Shown in pieces: positions 1-6,732 of a stretch of 10,169 bases of DNA. This DNA comes from CAYLZW01 sp964388085 (GTDB lineage Bacteria > Myxococcota > UBA727 > CAYLZW01). Under the pieces are notes generated by a model. That model did no database searches and had not been told where the DNA came from. It saw nothing but the letters and a program-made list of their open reading frames with translations. The stretch spans positions 1 through 10,169 of the forward strand of contig CAYLZW010000216.1 of the NCBI GenBank assembly GCA_964388085.1, read 5' to 3'. The translations under genes and the position numbers were made by a program. Position 1 is the stretch's first letter; each line of letters opens with the position of its first letter.

Positions 1-550
1 TGGCCTCGTTGTTGGTGCGCGTGCGCTGGTCGTCGTCGATCTCGTAGTCGAAGCGGGTGCGGAATTCGGGCAGCAGCGCCGCCGTGCGCGAACGCCACTT
101 CCAGGAGTCGATGACGTCGGGGGCCGCCTCCACGTAGTCGAGGGTCGCCTTCTGCACCTCGCGGATGCTGGGCTCGCCGGCGAACTTCGACAGCACCTTC
201 TGGGCGACGTTGCTCGAGACCACCTCTCCCTCGCGGATGACCACCGGCTCCTGCGAGGTGCCTCCGCCGCTCGTCGTCACCCGCCCCTGCAGCTTGGCGA
301 GCACACCCGAGGAGATGCCGGGCACGCGCGCGAGGTCCTCGACCGTCAGGAAGGGGCCGTTCTCCTCGCGGTCGGCGACGATCGACTCGGCCAGCTTCTC
401 GCCGATGCCCGGCAGCTCGTCGAGCTCCTCGACCTCGGCGGTGTTGATGTTCACGGCCTGCGCCAGCGCGCTCTGGGAGAACAGCGCCAGGACGACGAAC
501 GCGCTGCGCGCGGTGCGGTAGAGGCTGCTTGGGACGGTGCGGTTTCTCAT
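1..550 (-). CDS. Exported ComEA-like helix-hairpin-helix protein, C-terminus cut by window edge
   Basis: The 183 visible residues begin with a signal peptide (MRNRTVPSSL, then a hydrophobic run to about residue 28, probable cleavage after ALA at 28-30). Residues 33-88 form a tandem helix-hairpin-helix unit of ComEA type: VNINTAEVEELDELPGIG, then a second hairpin with LARVPGIS. ComEA proteins bind double-stranded DNA non-specifically at the periplasmic side during natural transformation; the same fold also occurs in other exported proteins. After a Gly/Ser/Thr linker (about 93-100), residues 126-183 resemble the C-terminal region of the upstream gene product (EPS..E, then LLPE.R..F.Y). The protein is therefore longer than classical ComEA and continues past base 1. 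The start is the ATG at 548-550, preceded by GAGG at suitable spacing. It lies 23 bp downstream of the propeller gene and is probably co-transcribed with it. The HhH fold and export are well supported; a role in DNA uptake is inference. Confidence 0.85.
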   Translation of the reverse strand, partial: MRNRTVPSSLYRTARSAFVVLALFSQSALAQAVNINTAEVEELDELPGIGEKLAESIVADREENGPFLTVEDLARVPGISSGVLAKLQGRVTTSGGGTSQEPVVIREGEVVSSNVAQKVLSKFAGEPSIREVQKATLDYVEAAPDVIDSWKWRSRTAALLPEFRTRFDYEIDDDQRTRTNNEA

Positions 551-573
551 GGTGCGATCCTCGGTCGATGCTC

Positions 574-2694
574 TCACCGACGTCGGGGGTTTGGAAGGGA
601 GCGCGAGCGCTCCCCCGAGGGGGCGACGGCGTTACGGTTCGCTCGGGCGAGCCCCACGGGAGGCTCGTCCGCGGGGGCGCCGAGATCGAAGGAGCCGGCC
701 AGCTCGGGCAGGGTCGCGCCGCGTGCGTCCGCCAGATCGACGAAGGCCCCCCCCGTGAGGGCCGCGAGCAGCGACGTCAGCTCGGCGAGGCGCAGGAGCG
801 CGCGCGCCTGCTCGGCGGGGCGCTTGCCGGCCGGGGAGAGATAGACCTCCGCCATGAGGCGGCGGCGCGACGTGTACAGGCTCTCGACGCGGTTATAGAG
901 GCTCTCGCGCGCTCGGAAGAGCGCCGGCCGCTGTCGGGCGGCGACGAGCTCAGCGGGGTTGTAGACGATGTCGTCGAGGTTCCAGGTCGCGAGCGCGTAG
1001 ACGTCCCAGGTGACGCCGCGGGAGGGCGCGTTCACGAGGATGCCGTCGCGCGCGAGGTCGATGATCTCCTCCGCGTCGTCCTCGTCGAAGGCGTCGGGAT
1101 CGTCGATGACCACGACGTACTCGTCGACCTCGGGGCGCCCGCGCTTGTAGCGGAAGTGCAGGCGCAGCTCCGGCAAGAGCGGCGCCCAGCGCGCGCGGCG
1201 GCTCACGCCGGCGAGGTAGCCCGGGTCGAGGCGCGAGAAGGCGATGGCCGCGTCCGCGGTCTCCTGCAACGACGGCTCGCGCTTCCAGCGGCGCACGAGG
1301 CCCTGCAGCCGATCCTCGCTGACGCGGATGCCGGTGCCCTTCACGAAGCGGAACACCCCGCGCTCGGTGGCGGCGACGATCGCGTCCGGCTCGTCGGACG
1401 GGCGCGCCAGGGCGAAGGCCGTCGTCGCCGGCAGCGCGTCCGGCAGGTCCACCAGCGTGATGCCGGTGTCGTCGCTGTGCGCGACGCCGCGCCCGCCGAG
1501 CCCGACCGCGACGCCGCGGTCTCGCGTCGGGTCGATGGAGATGGCGAACACGGGATCGCCGAACAGCGCCCGGCGAGGCTCGAGCAGCGATGACTCCCGC
1601 TCGCCGGCGAACAGCCCCTGCAGCGTGCCGGCGTAGGTGATGGCCGTGCGCTCGTCGAAGGCCACGGCGCCGACGCCCTCGAAGGCGCTGACGCCCTTCA
1701 GGAGCATCTCGCGAAACGTCGTGCCCGCGTCCCACGATCGCCACACACCGCGCTCGGTGCCGAGGATGACGAGGTCCTGATCGTTGACCCGGCGCGCGAT
1801 GACGGCGAGCCCGGGCGCGTTGCCGAGCAGGTCGGGCGCGCGCGTGAAGGTGGCGCCGTTGTCGGCGCTGATGAGCGTGCCGTCCGCCGTGGCGATGTAC
1901 AGCCGTGAGGAGTGCAGCGGATCCACGGCGACGTCGCGGATGTCGTTCATGAGCGCGCCGCCCGGGAGCTCGAGCTGCGCGAACGTCTCGCCGCCGTCGA
2001 CGCTGCGAAACAGCCCGCGCGGGGTCGCGACGAACACGGTGCGCGACGTGGGCGCCACGAAGCGGATCGCGCGCACGCCCGGCTCTTCGCGCGGGAAGGT
2101 GGCCAGCAGATCGGCGTCCCCCGACGGCAATGTGGGCATCTCGCCGAGCGGGTCGGCGTCCGCGGGATCGAGCGGCGCGGCGTCGTCAAAGAGCGCCTGG
2201 TCTTCGAGCTGCTCCTCGAGCTCCTCCAGCTCTTCGACGTCGTCGGCCTCCTCGAGGTCGATCTCCTCCGCGCCGGCGACGCTCTCGTCCCCCGCGCGCA
2301 GGTCCGGCAGCCGGGCGCCGTCACCGTCGATGGCCTGGTTGGCTGCGCGGTCCTGCAGCGCCATCTCCGCGTCGATGGAGAGCCCGCGCGGGAAGGACAA
2401 CACGGGTCGCCAGGTGCCGCCGTTGTCGTCGCTCTTGAACAGGAAGCCGTCGAGCCCCGCGAACAGGACCTCGGGATCGCCCGGATCGTAGGCGACCGCG
2501 GTCACGGCCTCCTCCGGCAAGCCCTCGCTGATCTCGGCGAAGTGTCGCGGCACGCGCGGCGCCGAGGCTCCCTGCGCCAGCGTCGCGCAGGGCAGCAGCG
2601 CGGAGACGACGACCAGCGCCACCCTCCCTCGGAGGGGACCGGTTCTCCCGCCGGAGCACCTCCGGCGCGTTCCCTGGCTTCCGGGAGACTTCAT
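574..2694 (-). CDS. Exported BNR/YCF48-type beta-propeller protein with Myxococcota-type C-terminal domain
   Basis: This 706-residue protein has a long basic N-terminus and a hydrophobic signal core at about 25-40 (ALVVVSALLPCATLAQGA). BNR/sortilin-type blade motifs with D-x-G-x-T-F/W occur at about 87-95 (KSDDNGGTW), 230-238 (RSVDGGETF), 265-273 (ISADNGATF), 319-327 (RSWDAGTTF) and a degenerate one near 406. Such propellers are usually protein-binding or assembly scaffolds (for example YCF48) or glycan-binding; the ligand here is unknown. A very acidic, Glu/Leu-rich insert (about 143-166) interrupts the first blades. From about 472 to 651 follows a domain with EPSLQE, LLPELRLHF, a D/E-rich loop, TWNLDDIVYNP and a helical LYTSRRRL segment, ending near LLAALTGG. 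Its first part resembles the adjacent HhH protein. The start is uncertain: the ATG at 2692-2694 has no strong ribosome-binding site, and a GTG just before the hydrophobic core is possible. The frame stays open far upstream, but that stretch is antisense to another gene. Confidence 0.85.
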   Translation of the reverse strand: MKSPGSQGTRRRCSGGRTGPLRGRVALVVVSALLPCATLAQGASAPRVPRHFAEISEGLPEEAVTAVAYDPGDPEVLFAGLDGFLFKSDDNGGTWRPVLSFPRGLSIDAEMALQDRAANQAIDGDGARLPDLRAGDESVAGAEEIDLEEADDVEELEELEEQLEDQALFDDAAPLDPADADPLGEMPTLPSGDADLLATFPREEPGVRAIRFVAPTSRTVFVATPRGLFRSVDGGETFAQLELPGGALMNDIRDVAVDPLHSSRLYIATADGTLISADNGATFTRAPDLLGNAPGLAVIARRVNDQDLVILGTERGVWRSWDAGTTFREMLLKGVSAFEGVGAVAFDERTAITYAGTLQGLFAGERESSLLEPRRALFGDPVFAISIDPTRDRGVAVGLGGRGVAHSDDTGITLVDLPDALPATTAFALARPSDEPDAIVAATERGVFRFVKGTGIRVSEDRLQGLVRRWKREPSLQETADAAIAFSRLDPGYLAGVSRRARWAPLLPELRLHFRYKRGRPEVDEYVVVIDDPDAFDEDDAEEIIDLARDGILVNAPSRGVTWDVYALATWNLDDIVYNPAELVAARQRPALFRARESLYNRVESLYTSRRRLMAEVYLSPAGKRPAEQARALLRLAELTSLLAALTGGAFVDLADARGATLPELAGSFDLGAPADEPPVGLARANRNAVAPSGERSRSLPNPRRR

Positions 2695-2730
2695 GGAGGC
2701 GCAGCCATAGCACGCAGGACGTACAGCGCC

Positions 2731-2748
2731 TCTGCCGATCGATGCAGA
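2731..2748. promoter_or_regulatory. Inverted repeat in the divergent intergenic region, possible operator
   Basis: TCTGC and GCAGA arms flank an 8-base centre (CGATCGAT) in the 69-bp gap between the divergent propeller and MBL-fold genes. Three bases to its right, on the minus strand, is TTGACG (2751-2756), close to a sigma-70 -35 box, but I find no convincing -10 element at the right distance. The spacing suits a shared operator, yet five-base arms can occur by chance. Confidence 0.25.
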
Positions 2749-2763
2749 TCCGTCAATCCTCGT

Positions 2764-4026
2764 ATGCTCGCGGCCATGATCGCTGCCGCCGCCCGCCCCC
2801 TCTCCGTCGCGCTGCCGCTGCTCCTCGCGCTCCCCGTCGTCGCCGCGAGCGCTGCCTGCAGAGACCTCGCGGTCGTCGCCGCGGAGCCGGCGGAGGTCGC
2901 CGCGGGCATCTCCAGCGACGTGGTCGTGACGGGCCGGGGCTTCGCCGAGGGGTTGGCATTGCGCCTCGAGTCCGCCGGCCTCGAGGTGGGCCTCGCCCCC
3001 ATCCGCGTGGACTCCCCCGAGATCGCCTCCGCCCGCGTCCCCGAGGCCGCCCCGCCTGGCAGCTACGACGTCGTGGCTGAGCTCGACGGCGCGCTCGCGA
3101 CCCTCGCGGGCGGGCTGCGCATCGTCTCCGACCAGGAGACCGCGCGCGTCCTGTTCGTAAACGTCGGCCAGGGCGACAGCACCCTCGTCGTGGCGCCGAG
3201 CGGCGAGGCCCTGCTCATCGACGGCGGCAACGCCGGCGCCGCGGCCGACGTGCGCGCGGCCCTCGAACGGGAGACCGGCGGCCGCCTCGACGCCGTCGTG
3301 TTGAGCCACTTCGACGCCGATCACCTCTCGGGCCTCGTCGACGTGCTCACCGGCGACGACCGCACCGCGGGCAGCGACGACGATCTCGTCCCCGCTGTCG
3401 CGCTCGGGCCCGTGGACGACGGCTCCTGCGCCACCAACACGTGCTCGCGCATGCGCCTCTTGCGCGCCTGGCCCTTCGAGGTCGCGCTGCCCGGGCGCAA
3501 ATTCTCGCTCGGCGAGGTGGAGGTCGAGGTGGTCGCGGCGGACGGCCGGGTGGGCAGCATGGTGGTGCCCGGCGTGGACGACAGCAATGAGCACAGCGTC
3601 GTGGTCATGGTCCGCTTCGGTGGGCGGACGGTGCTCGTGACCGGCGATCTCACCGGCGGCGGCGAGGGCATGGCCGACGTGGAGACCCCGCTCGCGATGT
3701 TCACCGGCCCCGTCGACGTGCTGCGGGTCGCGCACCACGGCTCGCGCACGAGCTCGGCGGAAAGCGCGTTGTCTCGCTGGGCGCCCCTGGCGTCGGTGTT
3801 CTCCTTTGGGACGGACAACGCCTATTGCCACCCGCACGCGGAGGTCTTGTCTCGCGTGGCGTCGTCGTCGGGCGCGGTCTATGCGACCGGCAGGGGCGTC
3901 GTGGAGGATCTGGATCGCTGTGACGCACCGACGGTGACGCCGGCGGGCGGGCGGCTCGGGCTCGGCGACATCCTGCTCACGATCGGTGCGGATGGTTCCT
4001 TGGTGATCGCGGGCGACAAGCTCTAG
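2764..4026 (+). CDS. Exported TIG-domain plus ComEC-like metallo-beta-lactamase-fold hydrolase
   Basis: This 420-residue protein starts with a hydrophobic signal sequence (about 11-31, ending ASAAC). Cys32 could be lipidated, but the lipobox is poor, so simple cleavage is as likely. Residues 36-121 look like an IPT/TIG immunoglobulin-like domain. The rest matches the soluble MBL domain found at the C-terminus of ComEC/Rec2: FVNVGQGDST (131-140), LIDGG (151-155), the metal motif SHFDADH (181-187), VTGDL (292-296), RVAHHGSRTSS (321-331) and a late HPHAEVL (356-362). All expected metal ligands appear present, so the enzyme should be active, probably as a periplasmic or surface phosphodiesterase or nuclease. 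There is no ComEC membrane channel. A pair of cysteines at 222 and 227 and a third at 386 may form disulfides. The ATG at 2764 is chosen; an in-frame ATG at 2776 is an alternative. The TAG stop lies within the terminal repeat of the following element. Confidence 0.88.
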   Translation: MLAAMIAAAARPLSVALPLLLALPVVAASAACRDLAVVAAEPAEVAAGISSDVVVTGRGFAEGLALRLESAGLEVGLAPIRVDSPEIASARVPEAAPPGSYDVVAELDGALATLAGGLRIVSDQETARVLFVNVGQGDSTLVVAPSGEALLIDGGNAGAAADVRAALERETGGRLDAVVLSHFDADHLSGLVDVLTGDDRTAGSDDDLVPAVALGPVDDGSCATNTCSRMRLLRAWPFEVALPGRKFSLGEVEVEVVAADGRVGSMVVPGVDDSNEHSVVVMVRFGGRTVLVTGDLTGGGEGMADVETPLAMFTGPVDVLRVAHHGSRTSSAESALSRWAPLASVFSFGTDNAYCHPHAEVLSRVASSSGAVYATGRGVVEDLDRCDAPTVTPAGGRLGLGDILLTIGADGSLVIAGDKL

Positions 4027-4214
4027 CAGGCTGCTGAAAAACGCCACAAGGGCGTTTTCAGCAGCCTGACGAGCGCCTCGCCTTCGCATCGATGGATCGA
4101 CTCATGAGCGTTTCTCGACGAGAGTTGCCGGATTCGCGGGTTCGTAGCAGCGCTCGTATCATGGGGCTTCGCACCGCGCAGCGAGCGAGGCAGCGTTTTT
4201 CAGCAGCCTGCTAG
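4023..4214 (+). repeat. MITE-like repeat element, copy 1, with perfect 22-bp terminal inverted repeats
   Basis: The ends 4023-4044 and 4193-4214 are exact reverse complements of each other; the outward sequence begins CTAGCAGGCTGCTGAAAAAC. The outermost CTAG is itself a palindrome and could instead be a 4-bp target duplication, which would make the element proper 4027-4210. No protein is encoded. A third copy of the terminal motif at 4052-4068 makes a strong hairpin with the left end. A second, diverged copy lies at 8030-8215 in the opposite orientation. By eye the shared core is roughly 85-90% identical, including the stretch around GAGAGTTGCCGGATTC. A non-autonomous element mobilised in trans by an IS transposase is the best reading; no transposase gene is present in the window. 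Confidence 0.82.
4027..4068 (+). terminator. Strong stem-loop directly after the MBL-fold gene, possible terminator
   Basis: The arms 4027-4045 and 4051-4068 pair fully except for one bulged A, around a five-base loop (ACAAG). The stem begins one base after the TAG stop codon. No U-rich run follows, so it is not a textbook intrinsic terminator, but it could stop transcription or protect the mRNA 3' end. It is part of the MITE-like element, so any terminator role would have been acquired secondarily. Confidence 0.45.
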
Positions 4215-4304
4215 AGCAGAACCGGTGGGCACCGCCGAGACTGCGGCGACGGCGACGCCCTGAGCCTTGATGCAGACGCAGACGCAGGCTGCCCAATCGT
4301 GTAG

Positions 4305-5690
4305 ATGCCCGCGACCATGTCCACCGCCGCCCCTCCGCCGACGCGCCCGCTGCAAGCCCTGCTCTCGCTCGCGTGGCCGATGATCATCTCGCGCGCGAGC
4401 CAGGTCGTCGTGGGCCTCGCGGACGCGATCATGATCTCCAGCCTCGGAGAAGCCGCGCTCGCGGCCACCATCACCGGGGCGATGAACTTCTTCAATTGCG
4501 TCATCCTGCCGATGGGCACCGTCTTCATCGTGCAGAGCTTCGCCGCGCAGCTCACCGGCAAGCACGATCGCGAGGGCGCGCGCCGCTTCGCCTGGTACGG
4601 CCTCGGCATCGCGCTCTTCGTCGGCGTGCTGGCGGTCCTCGGCCTGCCCCTCGTCGACGACGTGCTCGCACAGTTCGCCTACGCCGAAGACGTTCGCGCG
4701 CTGATGACGACGTACATGACCGTCCGGCTGCTCTCGCTCGGCGCCGCCGTCGGCATCGAGGCCCTCGGCGCCTACTTCGGAGGCATCGGCAATACGCGGC
4801 TGCCGATGCTGGCGAACATCGCGCTGATGCTGCTGAACGTGGGCTTCAATTGGGTGTTCATCTTCGGCAACATCGGCGCGCCCGCGCTCGGCACCGAGGG
4901 CGCCGCCGTCGCGAGCGCCTTGGCGACGGTGCTGGCCTTCGCCGGCTTGTTCGGCTGTTTCCTCCTCGGCATCGGCGGTGGAGCGCGGCGCAGCTCGGCG
5001 CTGCAGCTCTCGGAGCTCTGGCGCACGCTGCGCTTTGGGCTGCCCGCCGGCCTGAACTGGTTCTTCGAGTTCCTCGCCTTCAGCTTCTTCTTGAACATCG
5101 TGCTCGCGGGCCTCGGCACCACGACGCTCGCTGCCTTCATGCTGGTGTTGCAACTGAACGGCGTCGCGTTCATGCCTGCCTTCGGGCTCGCGAGCGCGGG
5201 CGCCATTTTGGTCGGTCAATCGATTGGGGCCGACCGCAAGGACGAGGTGCCGTCGACGGCGTGGCTGACCATCAAGACGGCGGCCGTGTGGATGGTGTTC
5301 ATCGGCGCGCTCTATCTGCTGGTCCCCACCTGGCTGCTGGCCACCGTCGCGGACGCGGAGTCCGTGAGCCCCGCGTTCTTCGAGATCGGCAAGAAGATGC
5401 TGATGCTCTCGGTGGCGTGGCAGCTCTTCGACGCCTGCGCGATTACGCTCTCCGAGGTGCTGCGCGCCGCGGGGGACACGGCCTTCCCCATGTGGGCACG
5501 CACGGCCATCGCTTGGGGCATCTTCGCGCCCGGCTCATGGTTCACCGTGCGCGAGCTCGGCTACGGAGAGGTGCCCGCCATCCTCTGGATGGTGGGCTAC
5601 CTGGGCGTGCTGACGCTCGTTTTGTGGTGGAGGTTCGCCAGCGGCGCCTGGCGCAACATCGAGTTGGTCGAGCCGGCGGCCCTACCGTAG
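4305..5690 (+). CDS. MATE-family multidrug/Na+(H+)-coupled efflux transporter
   Basis: The product is 461 residues, the normal size for the MATE family, with about twelve hydrophobic segments arranged as two related halves in the inner membrane. Family hallmarks in the first half are PMIISRASQVVVGLADAIMI (25-44) and LGEAALAA (47-54), and then GIGNTRLPMLANIALMLLN (160-178) leading into FNWVFIFG (181-188). The second half has FGLPAGLNWFFEF (244-256), GQSIGAD (304-310) and LRAAGDTAFPMWARTAIAWG (386-405). MATE proteins export cationic drugs, dyes and metabolites in exchange for Na+ or H+; the substrate cannot be read from sequence. The ATG at 4305 is used; ATG 4317 (MSTAAPP) is an alternative, and neither has a clear ribosome-binding site. 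The gene stands alone in its orientation, 90 bp after repeat copy 1, and converges on the lipoprotein gene with 16 bp between stop codons. Confidence 0.95.
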   Translation: MPATMSTAAPPPTRPLQALLSLAWPMIISRASQVVVGLADAIMISSLGEAALAATITGAMNFFNCVILPMGTVFIVQSFAAQLTGKHDREGARRFAWYGLGIALFVGVLAVLGLPLVDDVLAQFAYAEDVRALMTTYMTVRLLSLGAAVGIEALGAYFGGIGNTRLPMLANIALMLLNVGFNWVFIFGNIGAPALGTEGAAVASALATVLAFAGLFGCFLLGIGGGARRSSALQLSELWRTLRFGLPAGLNWFFEFLAFSFFLNIVLAGLGTTTLAAFMLVLQLNGVAFMPAFGLASAGAILVGQSIGADRKDEVPSTAWLTIKTAAVWMVFIGALYLLVPTWLLATVADAESVSPAFFEIGKKMLMLSVAWQLFDACAITLSEVLRAAGDTAFPMWARTAIAWGIFAPGSWFTVRELGYGEVPAILWMVGYLGVLTLVLWWRFASGAWRNIELVEPAALP

Positions 5691-5697
5691 GGCGCCG
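5674..5697. terminator. Hairpin spanning the MATE stop codon between convergent genes
   Basis: GCCCTA (5679-5684) and TAGGGC (5688-5693) pair around a CCG triloop. The stem extends by CGGC (5674-5677) with GCCG (5694-5697) after one bulged G. The MATE TAG stop is inside the right arm. There is no T run on either strand, so a bidirectional termination role is inferred from position, midway between two convergent genes, and from stem strength. Confidence 0.42.
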
Positions 5698-5706
5698 CGG
5701 ACGACG

Positions 5707-6657
5707 TCAGCGGTCCACACCGGCGTCATCACTCGCGCCAGCGTCGCCGTCCCCGCCGGCGTCATGCTCGTGGCCCGCGTCGCCGACGTCGGCTGCATCC
5801 GCAGCGACACCACCGTCGACAAACCCGGCGTCGACGTCACTGCCGCCATCGCTGACGCCCGCGTCCTCCTCGCCCTCGCCCTCGCCCTCTCCCTCGCCTT
5901 CTCCTTCTCCTTCGCCCTCTCCTTCGCCCTCTCCTTCGCCCTCTCCCTCGCCGCCGCTGCTGGTGCCCGCGAAGCCGGTCGAGAAATGCTCGATGCTCGC
6001 CGCCACAAAGACGCGGTCCACCGTCGACGGGTGCTCGTCGTATCCCGTGCCATCGAGCGTGGACCAGTAGATGCTGAGGGCGCTCTCCCTCTCCGCCGGC
6101 GGTACCTGAAGGCGCACGGTGACCGGCACCGCGAAGGTCTGGCCTGCGGGAGAGAAGGTGAACAGCTCCGTGACGGCACGCGGGGCGAAACCATTCGGTG
6201 CTGCACCGCTCGCCTCGACGGTGATCTCGCTGTCCGAGGGCAGCGCGCCCGCCGGAATGGTCAGGCGCACACCCTTGACGTCGAGGACGGCGCCGTCCGG
6301 GCCGACGGTCTCGGTCAGCGACGTCGGCAGCGCCTCGCCTCCGCACTCCTCGAGCTGCGGAAAGTCCGCGCTCGCCGACGCTTCCAGGGCGGCCACACAC
6401 CCGGCCTTGCACGCGGTCGCCTGCAGCGGATCGGCCCAACAGCTCCCACCGCTGTCGTAGCGGACGGTGACCGCCTCGCTGTCGCCCCCCATCATGGCGT
6501 CGAGGGCGCGCTGGCAGGCGACGTACTCGACGCACTCGGGCGGCTGGGCGGACGTAGGACAGCCGCCGAGGGGAAGCAGCAGGCCAAGAGAGGAGAGCAG
6601 CGCGAGCCCGCGGAGAGCGCGGGAGCGAGTGACGCTCCCCAGCCGACGAGAAGTCAT
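5707..6657 (-). CDS. Surface lipoprotein with Cys-rich domain, ZU5-like domain, (Gly-Glu)14 stalk and Asp/Gly-rich tail
   Basis: This 316-residue protein has a clear lipoprotein signal: basic start, hydrophobic 17-30 and lipobox LGGC with Cys33 as the lipidation site. Residues 40-105 carry spaced cysteines (C42, C48, C73, C83, C87, C105), a pattern I recall in Myxococcota lipoproteins and which probably forms disulfides. Residues 115-187 resemble a ZU5 domain (GVRLTIPAGALPSDSEITV), followed by a short module ending IEHFSTGFAG (222-231). Then come fourteen uninterrupted Gly-Glu dipeptides (236-263) and an Asp/Ala/Gly tail (264-316) containing DAG repeats. It is probably anchored in the outer membrane and may be exposed; the function is unknown. 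The ATG at 6655-6657 is preferred because GGGG lies upstream at fair spacing; an in-frame GTG at 6679-6681 would add eight residues. It follows the JAMM gene by 75 bp on the same strand and may be co-transcribed or have its own promoter. Confidence 0.85.
   Translation of the reverse strand: MTSRRLGSVTRSRALRGLALLSSLGLLLPLGGCPTSAQPPECVEYVACQRALDAMMGGDSEAVTVRYDSGGSCWADPLQATACKAGCVAALEASASADFPQLEECGGEALPTSLTETVGPDGAVLDVKGVRLTIPAGALPSDSEITVEASGAAPNGFAPRAVTELFTFSPAGQTFAVPVTVRLQVPPAERESALSIYWSTLDGTGYDEHPSTVDRVFVAASIEHFSTGFAGTSSGGEGEGEGEGEGEGEGEGEGEGEGEGEGEEDAGVSDGGSDVDAGFVDGGVAADAADVGDAGHEHDAGGDGDAGASDDAGVDR
5869..5952 (-). repeat. Hexanucleotide-type microsatellite encoding (Gly-Glu)14
   Basis: The tract consists of fourteen 6-bp units of the form GGN GAR within the lipoprotein gene. 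Glycine codons alternate between GGC and GGA, and glutamate codons between GAG and GAA, so the units are similar but not identical. Slippage by whole units would keep the reading frame and only change stalk length. Confidence 0.9.
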
Positions 6658-6711
6658 GAAGTTTAGCCCCACGAAACGCACACGGCGAGATGCCGGTCTG
6701 CTCTCTCGGTA

Positions 6712-6725
6712 GCACGGCCCCGTGC
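6712..6725. other. Small palindrome between the JAMM and lipoprotein genes
   Basis: GCACGGCCCCGTGC can form a five-base-pair stem with a four-base loop. It sits 8 bp downstream of the JAMM stop codon in the direction of transcription. There is no T tail; it may attenuate read-through into the lipoprotein gene or be chance in GC-rich DNA. Confidence 0.22.
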
Positions 6726-6732
6726 GCGACGA

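Noticed and set aside
529..1593. Plus-strand open frame opposite the propeller gene
   Set aside because: Shadow of the minus-strand gene; no motif, no ribosome-binding site, biased Arg/Ala/Glu composition.
2695..4089. Upstream extension of the propeller frame on the minus strand, open as far as about base 4089
   Set aside because: It is antisense to the well-supported MBL-fold gene and runs into the repeat element; composition is low-complexity Arg/His/Ala typical of GC-rich shadow frames, and a signal peptide begins properly at 2694.
4023..4214. Integron attC site or CRISPR-like array as an explanation for the palindromic repeat
   Set aside because: No GTTRRRY/RYYYAAC core sites, and no regularly spaced repeats with variable spacers; perfect long terminal inverted repeats fit a MITE better.
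4200..5219. Long minus-strand open frame opposite the MATE gene
   Set aside because: Its translation is rich in Arg, Glu, His and Gln with no domain, while the plus strand encodes an unmistakable MATE transporter over the same bases.
4373..6070. Second plus-strand frame overlapping the MATE gene and ending in a Pro-Ser repeat
   Set aside because: Arg/His-rich out-of-frame translation of MATE; the Pro-Ser run is the complementary reading of the Gly-Glu tract.
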